Of a stretch of DNA of 64,000 bases, positions 1-9,125 are shown piece after piece. Source of the DNA: Gigaspora rosea (lineage: Eukaryota > Glomeromycota > Glomeromycetes > Diversisporales > Gigasporaceae); NCBI GenBank assembly GCA_003550325.1, contig QKWP01000437.1, positions 230,335 through 294,334 of the forward strand. Reading direction: 5' to 3'. How positions within the stretch are numbered: the stretch's first letter is position 1; the number at the start of each line of letters is the position of its first letter. Position numbers and translations under genes: made by a program. The notes under the pieces were generated by a model. It saw only the letters and a list, made by a program, of their open reading frames with translations. It searched no databases and was not told the DNA's origin.

Positions 1-1584
1 CTCTTACTGTAGAAGTAGTAGACACTACTTCTTACTCTCTTCTATTAGGCAATGACTGGAATCAAAAAGTGGAAGCAAATTATAATTGGAAAAATGGTTG
101 TTATACTTTTAAATTGGAAAACAAGAAACATACTATCCCTACTACTTATGAAAGTAACCAACCTCTACCCAGTCAACCCACTGTGACTGCACCAGATGAA
201 TTAGACCTTTATGAACCAGAATACTTATACCCTTGAGAAGCTTATACTTTCGATCGAGAAGACTCAGACCAATCTCTTTCACTAGAAGAAAATGAATGGA
301 CCACTTATCATCCTTGCCGTAGAAACAGAAAAGCTCCTAAACAGCGTGTATGTGGAAATTGTGGTTCTCCTAACCACCTCTTTGCAAATTGTCCTACCAA
401 CCAATGTAATCGATGCCAGGAATTTGGCCACATTGCTATTAAATGCCCTAAACAAGCCCCAAGACGTACCACCTGCCCTACTTGTCATGACTACAACCAC
501 CTATATAGGGACTCCCCAATAATGTCTGCAGAGGATGCAGTACATTAGGACATATTGAAGCCTACTGTCCTCTTGCCACTTGGAAAAGACAAAATTAGGT
601 TTACCAGTGTGGATGTACTCTTGATCAAGTTGATAGTAATCGCCGTATCCACCATTGTTGCCAATATAGAGTTCCTAACAGACCTGAAGTCCTTAGACTT
701 CTTGAAGAGAAATTTGTTTGCCCTGGATGCTATTCTGACTTTTACTGTGCTCTAGACTGAGAAGACCCTAGGAGTATCCATTTCTTTACCCAAGGTGAAG
801 GACGTGGAATGCTTGTTAATTGCAAAGTATGTAATAAAGCAGATACAAGACCTAGAATATGCAATTAGACAGTCTTCGGGAAGAATTATGGTTTTGTGAA
901 TTAGAACACCTTTACGCTTACAAGGCTAGCCAGGATATCCAGTATAATCCTAATTATAACCTCTGGACTCGAATCAAACGTTATACTGAATCAACAAAGA
1001 ATGCCGGACACCAATATGAAATGAACCAGACCAGAATTTACCGACTTGCAAAGATTCTCTTGGATGAAAATGACCGGACCATTGCCCAGGCCCTAGAACC
1101 TCTAACCTCTGACCACATAACTCAACCCTGGAGCTATAAGGAAATGCAACTTATATTGCAAGCTGAATCAGACTTACTATCAGAAAATGATATTGACCCA
1201 CTACAAGCAATTTTAGACGAATCCTTCGACACCAGCCACCCAGACTATGACCAGAAGTATGCCCTCGCTGTACTTCGAAGAAACTTTACAGTTCCTGTTG
1301 ACCTCTGTTAGGAATGTTTACATGTTAAACACCAAGAGGAATTGAATGCAAATCAAGGGTATTGTGATGAATGCAAACTTCCAGACCCCGAAATTTACTC
1401 TCCACCTGCTGAAGAAACAGTTAAGGAAATCGATGATGGTTCACAGTTTTATCAGCTTCAACAACAAGTACAACAACAGGATCAATTGATAAAACAATTA
1501 CAAGCAAGAATTGAAACCTTAGAAACTACAAATGCTGCTTTATTATGCTTTTTCCAAGAAGAAGCCCAAAACGCCCACCATTGA
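1..1584 (+). pseudogene. Broken gag/protease region with zinc knuckles and coiled coil
   Basis: In frame 3 from base 3 the translation has the C-terminal signature of a retroviral-type aspartic protease (LLGNDW, about 57-77). Next come a TGA at 234-236 and two exact CX2CX4HX4C knuckles (351-392 and 405-446). A third begins at 477 but its last Cys reads Ser. A fourth follows in another frame (from 527), so there is a 1-base slip near 510-525. Further Cys pairs continue in frame 2 with a TAG at 597-599 and a TGA at 758-760. Frame 1 then opens at 859-1311, and after a TAG continues to 1584 with a Gln-rich heptad region (about 1440-1560) that looks like a coiled coil. Several of the stops could come from C-to-T changes. 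Knuckles downstream of the protease are unusual, because nucleocapsid knuckles normally precede it. Confidence 0.75.
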
Positions 1585-1604
1585 GCTAATGCCTTGGATA
1601 CACT

Positions 1605-3170
1605 TTGTCAAAATTTTTAGAGAATCCTAGGCAGGATCATAAACTACCTGTCGACCCAGACCAGAACCTTATACCCAAATTTGTAAATATTATTACTCTT
1701 GAACATGAAGAATATACCCTATCAACCCAGACTTCTTTAAATATTGGACCACTTAATAAAGAACAAGGCCTAGCTTTTTGGAAATTATTAGAAGAATTTG
1801 CAGACCTCTTTGCAAATGATATAACTGAGCTAGGACGAACCAACTTGGTTACTCACCGAATCTATACTGAGGATGTACACCCTATTCATTCCCGGCCTTA
1901 TTCTGTACCTCCTAATGAACAAGAATTTATACAAGAAGAAATCCAAAGAATGTTAGACCATAAGCTCATTCAACCCTCTGATAGCCCTTGGACCTCACCT
2001 GTTGTTCTAGTACGAAAGAAAAATGGCAAATTACGATTCTGTGTAGACTACAGAAAAGTAAATGCTGTTACCAAAAAGGATGCTTACCCTCTGCCTCGTA
2101 TTGATGAAATGCTTAATGCCCTTACAGGATGCTCTTGGTTCTCTACTCTCGATCTTGCGAGTGGATATTGGCAAGTTGCCATGGACCCCCGTGACAAAGA
2201 GAAAACTGCCTTTACTACACGATACGGAATTTATGAATTTAATGTAATGCCTTTTGGTCTTTGCAATGCTCCTGCAACTTTTCAAAGGCTGATGGATCGT
2301 GTATATAAAGGAATTGCATGGAAATTTGTAGTTGTGTACTTAGACGATACAATTGTTTATTCGAGAACATTTGATGAACATTTAACCCATTTAAAAAGAG
2401 TATTTAATAGAATTAAACAAGCAGGACTCAGACTTAATATAGAAAAGTGTACTTTCTGGATGCACCAACTACCATTTCTTGGACACTTAATCTCTGCTAA
2501 CGGTATCGCCCCTGACCCTCAAAAAGTAGAAGCTGTCCAACGGATTCAACCTCCTAAAAACCTTACAGCCCTTCGATCTTTCCTTGGACTTGCGGGATAC
2601 TATCGCCAATTTATTCAAAACTTTTCATCAATCGCTCGCCCTTTGAATTCTCTTCTACAAAAGAATGAACCCTATCACTGGCAAGACAAACAACAAAAAG
2701 CTTTTGAAGAATTAAAATCTAGACTCATTACTGCTCCTATATTAGCCTACCCCAATTTTAAAGAGACATTTATACTTGCTACCGATGCTTCTTATAATGG
2801 CTTTGGTGCCACACTAAGCCAACTAGATAGGAATGGAAAAGAACACCCGATTGCCTATGCTAGTAAAAGTTTGCGAAAAGAAGAAATGAATTATGCAGCA
2901 ACTGAACTTGAATGTGCTGCAGTTGTATGGGCCATAGAACATTTTCACAAATATTTAGGCGCTACAAAATTCATCTTAGTTACAGACCACTCAGCATTAA
3001 AATGGTTACGTACTGCTGAACCCAAAGGAAGAATTGGAAGATGGATCTTGAAGCTCCAACCATACAATTTTGGAATTATTCATAAACCAGGCCGAATTCA
3101 TTCGAATGTTGATGCCCTCTCTCGGTTACCGACTCAGACCATTGTACCTAATAAATTATATGAATCTTGA
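1605..3170 (+). CDS. Ty3/gypsy reverse transcriptase-RNase H
   Basis: This is the RT and RNase H part of pol, which copies the element RNA into DNA. The frame is open from 1605 (a TTG, so not a real start; the protein is probably made as part of a polyprotein) to the TGA at 3168-3170, 521 codons. RT palm motifs are clear: FSTLDLASGYW with catalytic Asp near residue 183, MPFGLCNAPATFQ, and YLDD at 245-248. RNase H follows with ATDAS (Asp about 394), TELECA (Glu about 436) and VTDHSAL (Asp about 461), so all three acidic residues are kept. The typical gypsy RH-IN linker ending DALSRLP closes the ORF. No internal stop is seen. The integrase frame begins at 3160, overlapping this stop by 11 bases in another frame. 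Confidence 0.96.
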   Translation: MSKFLENPRQDHKLPVDPDQNLIPKFVNIITLEHEEYTLSTQTSLNIGPLNKEQGLAFWKLLEEFADLFANDITELGRTNLVTHRIYTEDVHPIHSRPYSVPPNEQEFIQEEIQRMLDHKLIQPSDSPWTSPVVLVRKKNGKLRFCVDYRKVNAVTKKDAYPLPRIDEMLNALTGCSWFSTLDLASGYWQVAMDPRDKEKTAFTTRYGIYEFNVMPFGLCNAPATFQRLMDRVYKGIAWKFVVVYLDDTIVYSRTFDEHLTHLKRVFNRIKQAGLRLNIEKCTFWMHQLPFLGHLISANGIAPDPQKVEAVQRIQPPKNLTALRSFLGLAGYYRQFIQNFSSIARPLNSLLQKNEPYHWQDKQQKAFEELKSRLITAPILAYPNFKETFILATDASYNGFGATLSQLDRNGKEHPIAYASKSLRKEEMNYAATELECAAVVWAIEHFHKYLGATKFILVTDHSALKWLRTAEPKGRIGRWILKLQPYNFGIIHKPGRIHSNVDALSRLPTQTIVPNKLYES

Positions 3171-4461
3171 CCAATATCATAATCTTTACCACTATTTGGA
3201 CACAGACCAATTTCCAGATGGATTTACTGACCAAGAACAAAAACGACTAATGACCCAGGCTAAATACTTTGAAGTTAGACATCACCTTCTCTATAAAAAG
3301 AATAAAAGGAACCCAGACAGGCCACTTAGAGTTATAAAATGGACAGAAGTTGAACCAGTATTATATATGATGCATAAGCACCCCACTGCTGGACATTTGG
3401 GAACTGACGCTATGTATTATAAAATATCTGACCGCTATTATTGGGATCAAATGTATAGAGATATACAAGAATATGTGAAGACTTGTGAGGAATGCCAAAG
3501 AAGACAAAAAGGTCATAGGAAAGAACCTTTACACCCTATACAAATAGGAAGAGCTTTCGAACGTGTTGGAATTGACCTTGTAGGCCCTTTGCCTATAACT
3601 AAACAAAACAATCGATATATTATTGTCGCTACCGAATACCTGACACGATGGCCAGAAGCTCGTGCTGTTCCAGATGCTAGTGCTAATACACTCGCTCAGT
3701 TTATCTTTGAAGAGATAATCTGTAGACATGGAACTCCAAAAATTATCTTATCAGACCAAGGTCGCAATTTTATTAGCGAAACTATTAGAATTCTCTGCGA
3801 GAAATTTCTTATCAAGCACAAATTCTCTTCTCCCTACCACCCTCAGACAAATGGGATGGTGGAAAGATTTAATAGAACATTGTGTGAATCACTTGCAAAA
3901 GTGAAAGGAGATGATGATTGGGATTTGCATATACCTGCTGTTCTCTTAGCATATAGAACAAAAAGACATGCTACCACAGGATATACTCCCTTTCAACTTA
4001 TATATGGAAGATATGCTACCTTACCAATCGAAGCACTTTTTCCCGTAGAACCTGTAGAAAGTAATAATGAAATAGACTTACAAGGAAGTATCCTCCAACG
4101 CGCTTATGATTTAATAGAGAAATTACCAAACTACCAGAATCAGGCCAGACAAAATACCGAACGATCACAGCAAAAACAAAAAGCCCGTTTTGATGCCAAT
4201 ATTCGAACAGAGACATTTGAAATTGGTGATAAAGTGTGGATACAAAGAAAGGAACTAGAGGCCTCTCGCTCAGCCAAATTTGAAGATAAAAGATTTGGAC
4301 CTTTTCTTATCCATGAGAAATTAGACAATGGTGCTTATAAATTACGGACAATAGAAGGAAAAATTTTACAAAAATACTATAATAGTGATCGTCTTGCTAA
4401 ATATCACGAGCCACAAACTTGGGAACCAGTAGTTGTTATTGATTCCCCTAGAAATTTCTAG
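3160..4461 (+). CDS. Ty3/gypsy integrase with GPY/F domain
   Basis: Integrase inserts the cDNA copy into the genome. Counting from the ATG at 3160, the HHCC zinc-binding segment has His at about 72/74 and 79 and Cys at about 109 and 112. The catalytic core has Asp 139 (GIDLVGPLP), Asp 199 (LSDQGRNF) and Glu 235 (NGMVERFNR), an exact DDx35E spacing. A GPY/F-type module (RFGPFLIHEKLDNGAYKL) lies near the C-terminus. I see no chromodomain. The frame is open further upstream (from 3070), but homology to integrase starts around 3160. It sits +1 relative to RT, so it is expressed by frameshifting, by restart at the overlapping ATG, or not at all if a base was lost. Confidence 0.94.
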   Translation: MNLDQYHNLYHYLDTDQFPDGFTDQEQKRLMTQAKYFEVRHHLLYKKNKRNPDRPLRVIKWTEVEPVLYMMHKHPTAGHLGTDAMYYKISDRYYWDQMYRDIQEYVKTCEECQRRQKGHRKEPLHPIQIGRAFERVGIDLVGPLPITKQNNRYIIVATEYLTRWPEARAVPDASANTLAQFIFEEIICRHGTPKIILSDQGRNFISETIRILCEKFLIKHKFSSPYHPQTNGMVERFNRTLCESLAKVKGDDDWDLHIPAVLLAYRTKRHATTGYTPFQLIYGRYATLPIEALFPVEPVESNNEIDLQGSILQRAYDLIEKLPNYQNQARQNTERSQQKQKARFDANIRTETFEIGDKVWIQRKELEASRSAKFEDKRFGPFLIHEKLDNGAYKLRTIEGKILQKYYNSDRLAKYHEPQTWEPVVVIDSPRNF

Positions 4462-4557
4462 AAGAAATTTGATCTACAAGGGGATGAAACACACAATTTA
4501 ATTCGTAAAACCTCAAAATGTATTTATACAACTACCCCTTTTGGAATTTTCCCAAAA

Positions 4558-5340
4558 ATGACTACCCCTACATTGCAACCTCAAACCTTGTTAGCCCTCC
4601 AATACCTTTTTCAGACATGGAAACAAGATAATGCCGCCCAAAATTATGCATTGTGGATTACATCACAATGTGTATGGTTATGTGATAATAATGATACCAC
4701 TCAGACTATTGACCTTACTAATGTAATTACTTCTTTTCTTGAGCCAGACTCAAATAATTTTCTGAACACTCTAGAAGACATAGAGCAGTTAGAAATTAAT
4801 TCACCAGGAGTAAATGACACAGAAGAAATAAACCCAAACTTGGAACTGGAAGACATACAGGAAGGAACATTAACTGTTCCAACTACTAATCCCCAAGAAG
4901 ACACTCCTGCTCCATTACCTGAGAAATTAACCAAAATTATACAAGATATTATTCAACCTTGTGGACCACTAACTCAGACATCTATTCCTCTATATACTGG
5001 AATAACGTATCAAGAGAAATTGCAGAAAATTCTCAAACGAATTAAAACTCGAACTAGAAACAGACAAGACCAGACCAAGCTGCTTGAAGCTTATTATTAT
5101 CTTGGTAACCTTATAGACAAGTACCCTGATGCTCATGAAGATATTCAATCAATAATTGAGAAGACTCAAGGAGAAAGAAGAGCCCGAGATACATGGAAGT
5201 GTGCCAGATGGATGAAATTGCTTTTCTCTAATCGACCTCTAGAAAATATCTCTCGAACAACCTATATAACTTATACAATGATTACGAGGTTAACTGATGC
5301 CGAACTTTCTCAAGTCCTTCCCCAAATTAGAACTCACTGA
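4558..5340 (+). CDS. Extra third ORF of the gypsy element, unknown function
   Basis: This is a 260-residue ORF with an ATG start, lying between the integrase and the polypurine tract and ending only 24 bases before the LTR. I do not recognise a family. The N-terminal half is acidic and rich in Asn, Thr and Pro (about residues 60-125). The C-terminal half is basic and likely helical, with a KRIKTRTRNR-like patch near residue 163-172 and a Trp/Cys/Arg-rich segment near 210-222. I see no signal peptide and no clear membrane segment. Its place matches the extra ORFs some Ty3/gypsy lineages carry 3' of pol (envelope-like or antisense-type genes), but nothing here looks like an envelope protein. 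The open frame next to a decayed gag suggests either recent insertion or selection on this frame. Confidence 0.75.
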   Translation: MTTPTLQPQTLLALQYLFQTWKQDNAAQNYALWITSQCVWLCDNNDTTQTIDLTNVITSFLEPDSNNFLNTLEDIEQLEINSPGVNDTEEINPNLELEDIQEGTLTVPTTNPQEDTPAPLPEKLTKIIQDIIQPCGPLTQTSIPLYTGITYQEKLQKILKRIKTRTRNRQDQTKLLEAYYYLGNLIDKYPDAHEDIQSIIEKTQGERRARDTWKCARWMKLLFSNRPLENISRTTYITYTMITRLTDAELSQVLPQIRTH

Positions 5341-5350
5341 GTTCGTTCTT

Positions 5351-5364
5351 AAAGGGGAGAGAAA
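5351..5364 (+). promoter_or_regulatory. Polypurine tract
   Basis: A run of purines (AAAGGGGAGAGAAA) lies directly against the TG that opens the LTR, where plus-strand DNA synthesis of an LTR retrotransposon is primed. Confidence 0.85.
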
Positions 5365-5955
5365 TGTTATAGAATAGGTTTTAATTTTGGTAAAAATTAG
5401 TTTGAAAATTAGAACTTAATAAGGAAATTTTATAATAACTGTATTTAGTAATAGTGATATGTGAAATTGATGTGCAATGACACTCAATGACGTATAGCAA
5501 CGCTTAACGACGCTTAGCGACGCTTAATGATGCTTAGCGACGCTTAATGACGCTTAGTGACGCTTAACGACGCTTAGCGACGCTTAACAACGCTTAGCGA
5601 TGCTTAGCTCAATAGATATATAAACTCACCTTATTTCCCTTAGTTTTAGACAGATCCAGACATTGTATTTTATCTTTATCTTTATATTATTTATCCTCCT
5701 CTCTTATTATTAATAAACTCTTGGGATTTCTAAGGAACAGACATCTTGGAATAGCCCTCTTGTTAAATTAATAAACTGTATATTATCTCTTGTTGTTTTA
5801 TACCGAACTGCCTTAGAGAAGTGTATAGTTTCTTACAGACATAAAAGAAACTATACTTCCCTCTTGCACACCGCTTCACGCCCAAAGTAAGGGATCTCAG
5901 GAGCCGTGTAATTGTTACTCTATTGGAATTAAAGAAGGCTTCCGGTACTGTAACA
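5365..5955 (+). repeat. 3' LTR
   Basis: The LTR opens with TGTTA right after the polypurine tract and most plausibly closes with TAACA at 5951-5955, a perfect 5-bp terminal inverted pair; length 591 bp. U3 holds a 10-bp minisatellite (5488-5607). A TATA box (TATATAAA) is at 5617-5624, and AATAAA signals are at 5712 and 5770. A hairpin built from GTATAGTTTCTT and its complement lies at about 5822-5857. The 3' end is inferred, because the 5' LTR is not in the window. An alternative end is the CA at 5836-5837. Confidence 0.75.
5488..5607 (+). repeat. 10-bp minisatellite in LTR U3
   Basis: Twelve head-to-tail 10-bp units near the consensus CGACGCTTAA/G lie about 10 bases upstream of the LTR TATA box. 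The last base alternates A and G, giving a 20-bp higher-order period. Their place in U3 suggests enhancer-like repeats; this is inference. Confidence 0.85.
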
Positions 5956-6870
5956 CCAGGAAAGTAGTCATGCAAATTGACAGGCATATGGTTGCCTGCC
6001 ATCTAGAATGTCGTTTGCAAAATCTTATATTTGGTTGGGCATTAAAAAGCTATCATTTCACATGTCAATATGCTGTGCTAGTATAACATACTTCTACTGT
6101 TCGTGTATGAGCATACTGGTGTTTTATGTTTACTTTTTCTATTTTTAGTTAGTATTGTTATTTTACCATTATTTATTTCTTATTTTGGTATTGTCGGATG
6201 ATTGAATCTCCAAACAGGTGATCAAAGTCCCAAATGTGTCAAACTGGTAATCAAATCTGATCAATTACTTATTTGGAGATTTGATCACCCGTTTGGATAG
6301 TGATTAAAGCTCCCATATGAATTAAAAAGTTTGGTTTTGCTATGGAGAAGAACAAGTAGGGTTGTAGATAGTATTTCTATAATATGGTTCATATTAATAA
6401 TAAGGACCTTTATACCCGAAATTATAAGTTAGTTATCATTTTAAACCATTTGACCTTAATCACAATTTGTTCATGATCGAACTAAACTGGCCCAATTTCA
6501 TTATGCTCTTCTAACTGATTGTAATACCAGATTTGGTATTTGTGTTATTCTGAGAATGCAGTAATATATTTCAGAATCACTATCATACTGCTTTAAAATT
6601 CAAATTGTATTTATTATGATTTATTTTGATTTTATTGAGTTTTTACTTAATATTCTATTCAGTAGCATCAACTCACCAAAAATTACTTCACAGGCAACTT
6701 AGTTCGCAAAGAATTTAAGATTATTTTATAATCAATTTATTCACAAACAAGTTTGTTTTATTTCAATATGTGATTTACAAACAAATTAATTCTAGTCATT
6801 GATGTTAGAATTAAGTTTAAATTTACCGTAAATTCTCGTTTTAATGAAAAATGTAAAATTAGAGTGTTAC
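5956..6870. repeat. Degenerate dispersed repeat, related to 40560-41000
   Basis: There is no gene here. Blocks such as CCATCTAGAA, TTTCACATGT, GTGTTATTCTGAGA and TTTATTGAGTTTT recur in the same order at 40563-40800, so both are old copies of one dispersed element. A palindromic segment lies at about 6198-6320 (TGATTGAATCTCCAAAC against its complement). Confidence 0.55.
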
Positions 6871-7308
6871 TATACATGAGGATGAAAGCATTTCGGGTTC
6901 TAAAACCCAAAATTAAAATTTGAAGAACAAATTGTTTTTAACCTATTTTACTTGAAAGACAAAATTATTTGATACTTTTTTTGAATAGACAAAATTATAA
7001 AAAACATATCTATATAAATTTTATTTGTTCTTCTTTATAAAAAATTTTAATTTTCCAAATCTAGGTGAGTCTTGACCACTCTAGTAGGTTTAGGTCTCAG
7101 ATAAATTAGTCTGAGCTTCTATTCTTGCATGTAATTTATATTTATTTGTCCTTGTACAATTTAAGATTTTCACATTATATGTAATTACTTATATAAACTA
7201 CCCAATAAAAATATAAGCAAGGCCTCACCTTAAAAAAAAAAAAAATTAATTTTCTCTAATGAAGATGATATAGGCCTTTTTCAAAAATCAATTTCAGTAG
7301 TATCACCA
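6871..7308. mobile_element. hAT-like MITE, TSD AGTGTTAC
   Basis: An exact 8-bp duplication AGTGTTAC flanks it (6863-6870 and 7309-7316). The body matches the shorter copy at 47218-47440 (shared GATACTTTTTTTGAATAGAC and flanking blocks). A poly(A) retro-fragment is inserted at 7056. No coding capacity. Confidence 0.8.
7056..7245 (+). mobile_element. 5'-truncated poly(A) retro-fragment
   Basis: The insert ends in a 14-base A run and is flanked by the 9-bp duplication TTAATTTTC (7047-7055 and 7246-7254). Its 3' end (AATAAAAATATAAGCAAGGCCTCA, split by poly(A)) resembles the 3' end of the larger insertion at 22683-23526, so both come from one non-LTR/SINE-like family. Confidence 0.7.
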
Positions 7309-7470
7309 AGTGTTACACAATATATATAATCACAGAATTAATGTAAATAGAAAGAGCAAAAGCTAGTCTTTTGACTGTAACGAATAAAAAGAAGAGAAGC
7401 ATATAGTAAAGATATTTTACACCTGAAAGTTGATTGATAACCAATTGAGCAAGATAAAAATTACATTATG

Positions 7471-7510
7471 TTTCTGGTTTTAGCGTGATTGCATCACGCA
7501 GATAACCTAA
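7471..7510 (+). repeat. Helitron-like 3' terminus (copy 1)
   Basis: TTCTGGTTTTAG is followed by a GC-rich hairpin (GCGTGATTGCATCACGC), six bases and CCTAA|TT. The same string recurs at 36271-36310 and 42350-42387. A hairpin about 10 bases before a CTRR (CTAA) end followed by T is the classic Helitron 3' end. The 5' end was not found. Confidence 0.5.
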
Positions 7511-8207
7511 TTGGTTAATATAATAAATTAGAATCCATTTACTTTATCATTAACTAACTATTTAAACTTCATACTAACAAATACTTTGTGTTTTTTTTAC
7601 TTGCTTAGTATTGGTATATTATTTGACCCAATCATCTATATATTTTGTTTATACAATAATGATATCCTTTATATAAAAAACACACTGCATAGTTAATAAA
7701 TATTTTTATTTTAAAAATCTTTAAAGGCTATTTTCTTAAATAATTGTTATTCATATTGTACAACTTTAACCATATGTGCTATACATAGTATATATATACA
7801 TACATACATGTACATATATATATTTATGCAGAATTTGTCACAATCAAACTATATTATCAAATTGATAAACATTTTATATAATTTATTGTTCTCAATAGTA
7901 AATCTAGAACATAAAAATTTTATAAATGTTCTCATTAAGAACATTTCAAGAGAATAAAATGTTCTCAAATAAGAGAACCTTTTCTAAATATCAATGTTCT
8001 TAAAAAAAATCAAATGTTCATTGAAAACTATGAGAACATTGAATTTTAAATACTGGGTGTAATTATCTGAGCACAGATAGTATTCATAATCTTTTGTTTC
8101 TAAAAGAAAACTTAAAAATAATTAATGTATATTCTGGTTTATAAGTTATGCAAGGATATTAAAAAATTGAAATTTTTTATTTAAAATCTTATTATGTATC
8201 ATACATC
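7511..8207. repeat. AT-rich gap with TGTTCTC motif cluster
   Basis: There is no gene. A TA/CATA microsatellite lies at about 7785-7825. Between 7885 and 8042 the motif TGTTCTC or its complement GAGAACA occurs repeatedly in both orientations, as in subterminal repeats of DNA transposons. No clean ends or duplication were found. Confidence 0.4.
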
Positions 8208-8210
8208 TTA

Positions 8211-8743
8211 GGGGGCATCCATAAATAATATTATGTACCCCCTCATTGTAGCGCTTGACCCCCTCTACTATATAAAAAAAATTTTCAAAATCCGTATATT
8301 TATATATAAAATTTTACAAAAACTTGAATATATTGTGCCTCAGTGATCCAATTTGAATGATTTAGGTACCATTCAATTCGCCTCAGTGAGATGAATCCCA
8401 TGATACCAAAATAATTTCATTTGGAGCACTGAATCAATAGTTATTCACAAAAAACTATTGATTTTATAGTCATTTTATAAGAAAACATAATAACCAATAG
8501 TATTTGGCCAATAAAATTGATCCAGTGATCTAAATAAAATGAATTTGGTACCATTCGACTGCTTTCGCTGCGATGAATCGAATGGTACCAGAATCATTAA
8601 ATTTGGACAAATGGATAAGTTTTTAGATGATTTTTTTAAACAAATTGTGTTATATTATTTTGACCCCCCTTACTTAAGAGGAAAATCGTTATATTTTGTC
8701 AGACCCCCTCCCCCCTTGTATAATGTTATTTCTGGATGCCCCC
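8211..8743. mobile_element. PIF/Harbinger-like MITE, TSD TTA
   Basis: Terminal inverted repeats begin GGGGGCATCCA(T/G)AAATAA, with TTA on both sides (8208-8210, 8744-8746). A 3-bp TWA duplication and G-rich ends fit PIF/Harbinger. Inside, two hairpins each carry GGTACCATTC and its complement. No transposase. Confidence 0.78.
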
Positions 8744-8785
8744 TTATATACAGATAATATATTAAATAAAAATTAAAATTACTAT

Positions 8786-9125
8786 TTATTACCAGTAGTG
8801 ATTATCACTAGTGATCTAAAATGTATAAACAAAATAAACAAAACAAATAGTTTGTATTAAATAAAATTAAATCTCATTAATATTAGGGTAAGGGTAAAGG
8901 TTAGAGATTAGAATAGAGCTTTGTATATAGTAAAACTTAGCAAGAAATGTTTTTTTGTATAAAAAAAAGTAGTTTCATAGACAAGATTTTTGGTTAGAAG
9001 CAATTTTAGCAAGTTTTAAATTTTTTTCTGTTTTTGTTATACAAAAATTGATCTACATGTTACACCTGATCCTGAATTATAATTGGTAAATTGATCACTG
9101 GTGATGATCACTACTGGCAATAAAT
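8786..9125. mobile_element. Foldback MITE with CAGTAGTGAT ends
   Basis: The left end (TTTATTACCAGTAGTGAT, then TATCACTAGTGATC) pairs with the right end (GATCACTGGTGATGATCACTACTGG, split here) at 9089-9115. The interior shares blocks (GTTATACAAAAA, AGGGTAAGGGT) with 20288-20615 and 62650-62870. Exact ends and duplication are unclear. Confidence 0.55.

Larger units (their letters stand above)
1..5955 (+). mobile_element. Ty3/gypsy LTR retrotransposon, 5' end outside window
   Basis: The order is protease remnant, CCHC zinc knuckles, reverse transcriptase, RNase H, integrase, an extra ORF, a polypurine tract and a 3' LTR. RT-RH before integrase places it in the Ty3/gypsy lineage. The 5' LTR and most of gag lie left of base 1, so LTR identity and the target duplication cannot be checked. 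The RT and integrase frames are open over about 1.5 and 1.3 kb, while the protease/knuckle part carries several stops and frameshifts. The copy is therefore recent but probably not autonomous as assembled. Confidence 0.93.

Noticed and set aside
5836..5837. Alternative LTR end at TTACA
   Set aside because: TGTTA/TAACA pairing favours 5955, although the shorter end cannot be excluded without the 5' LTR.
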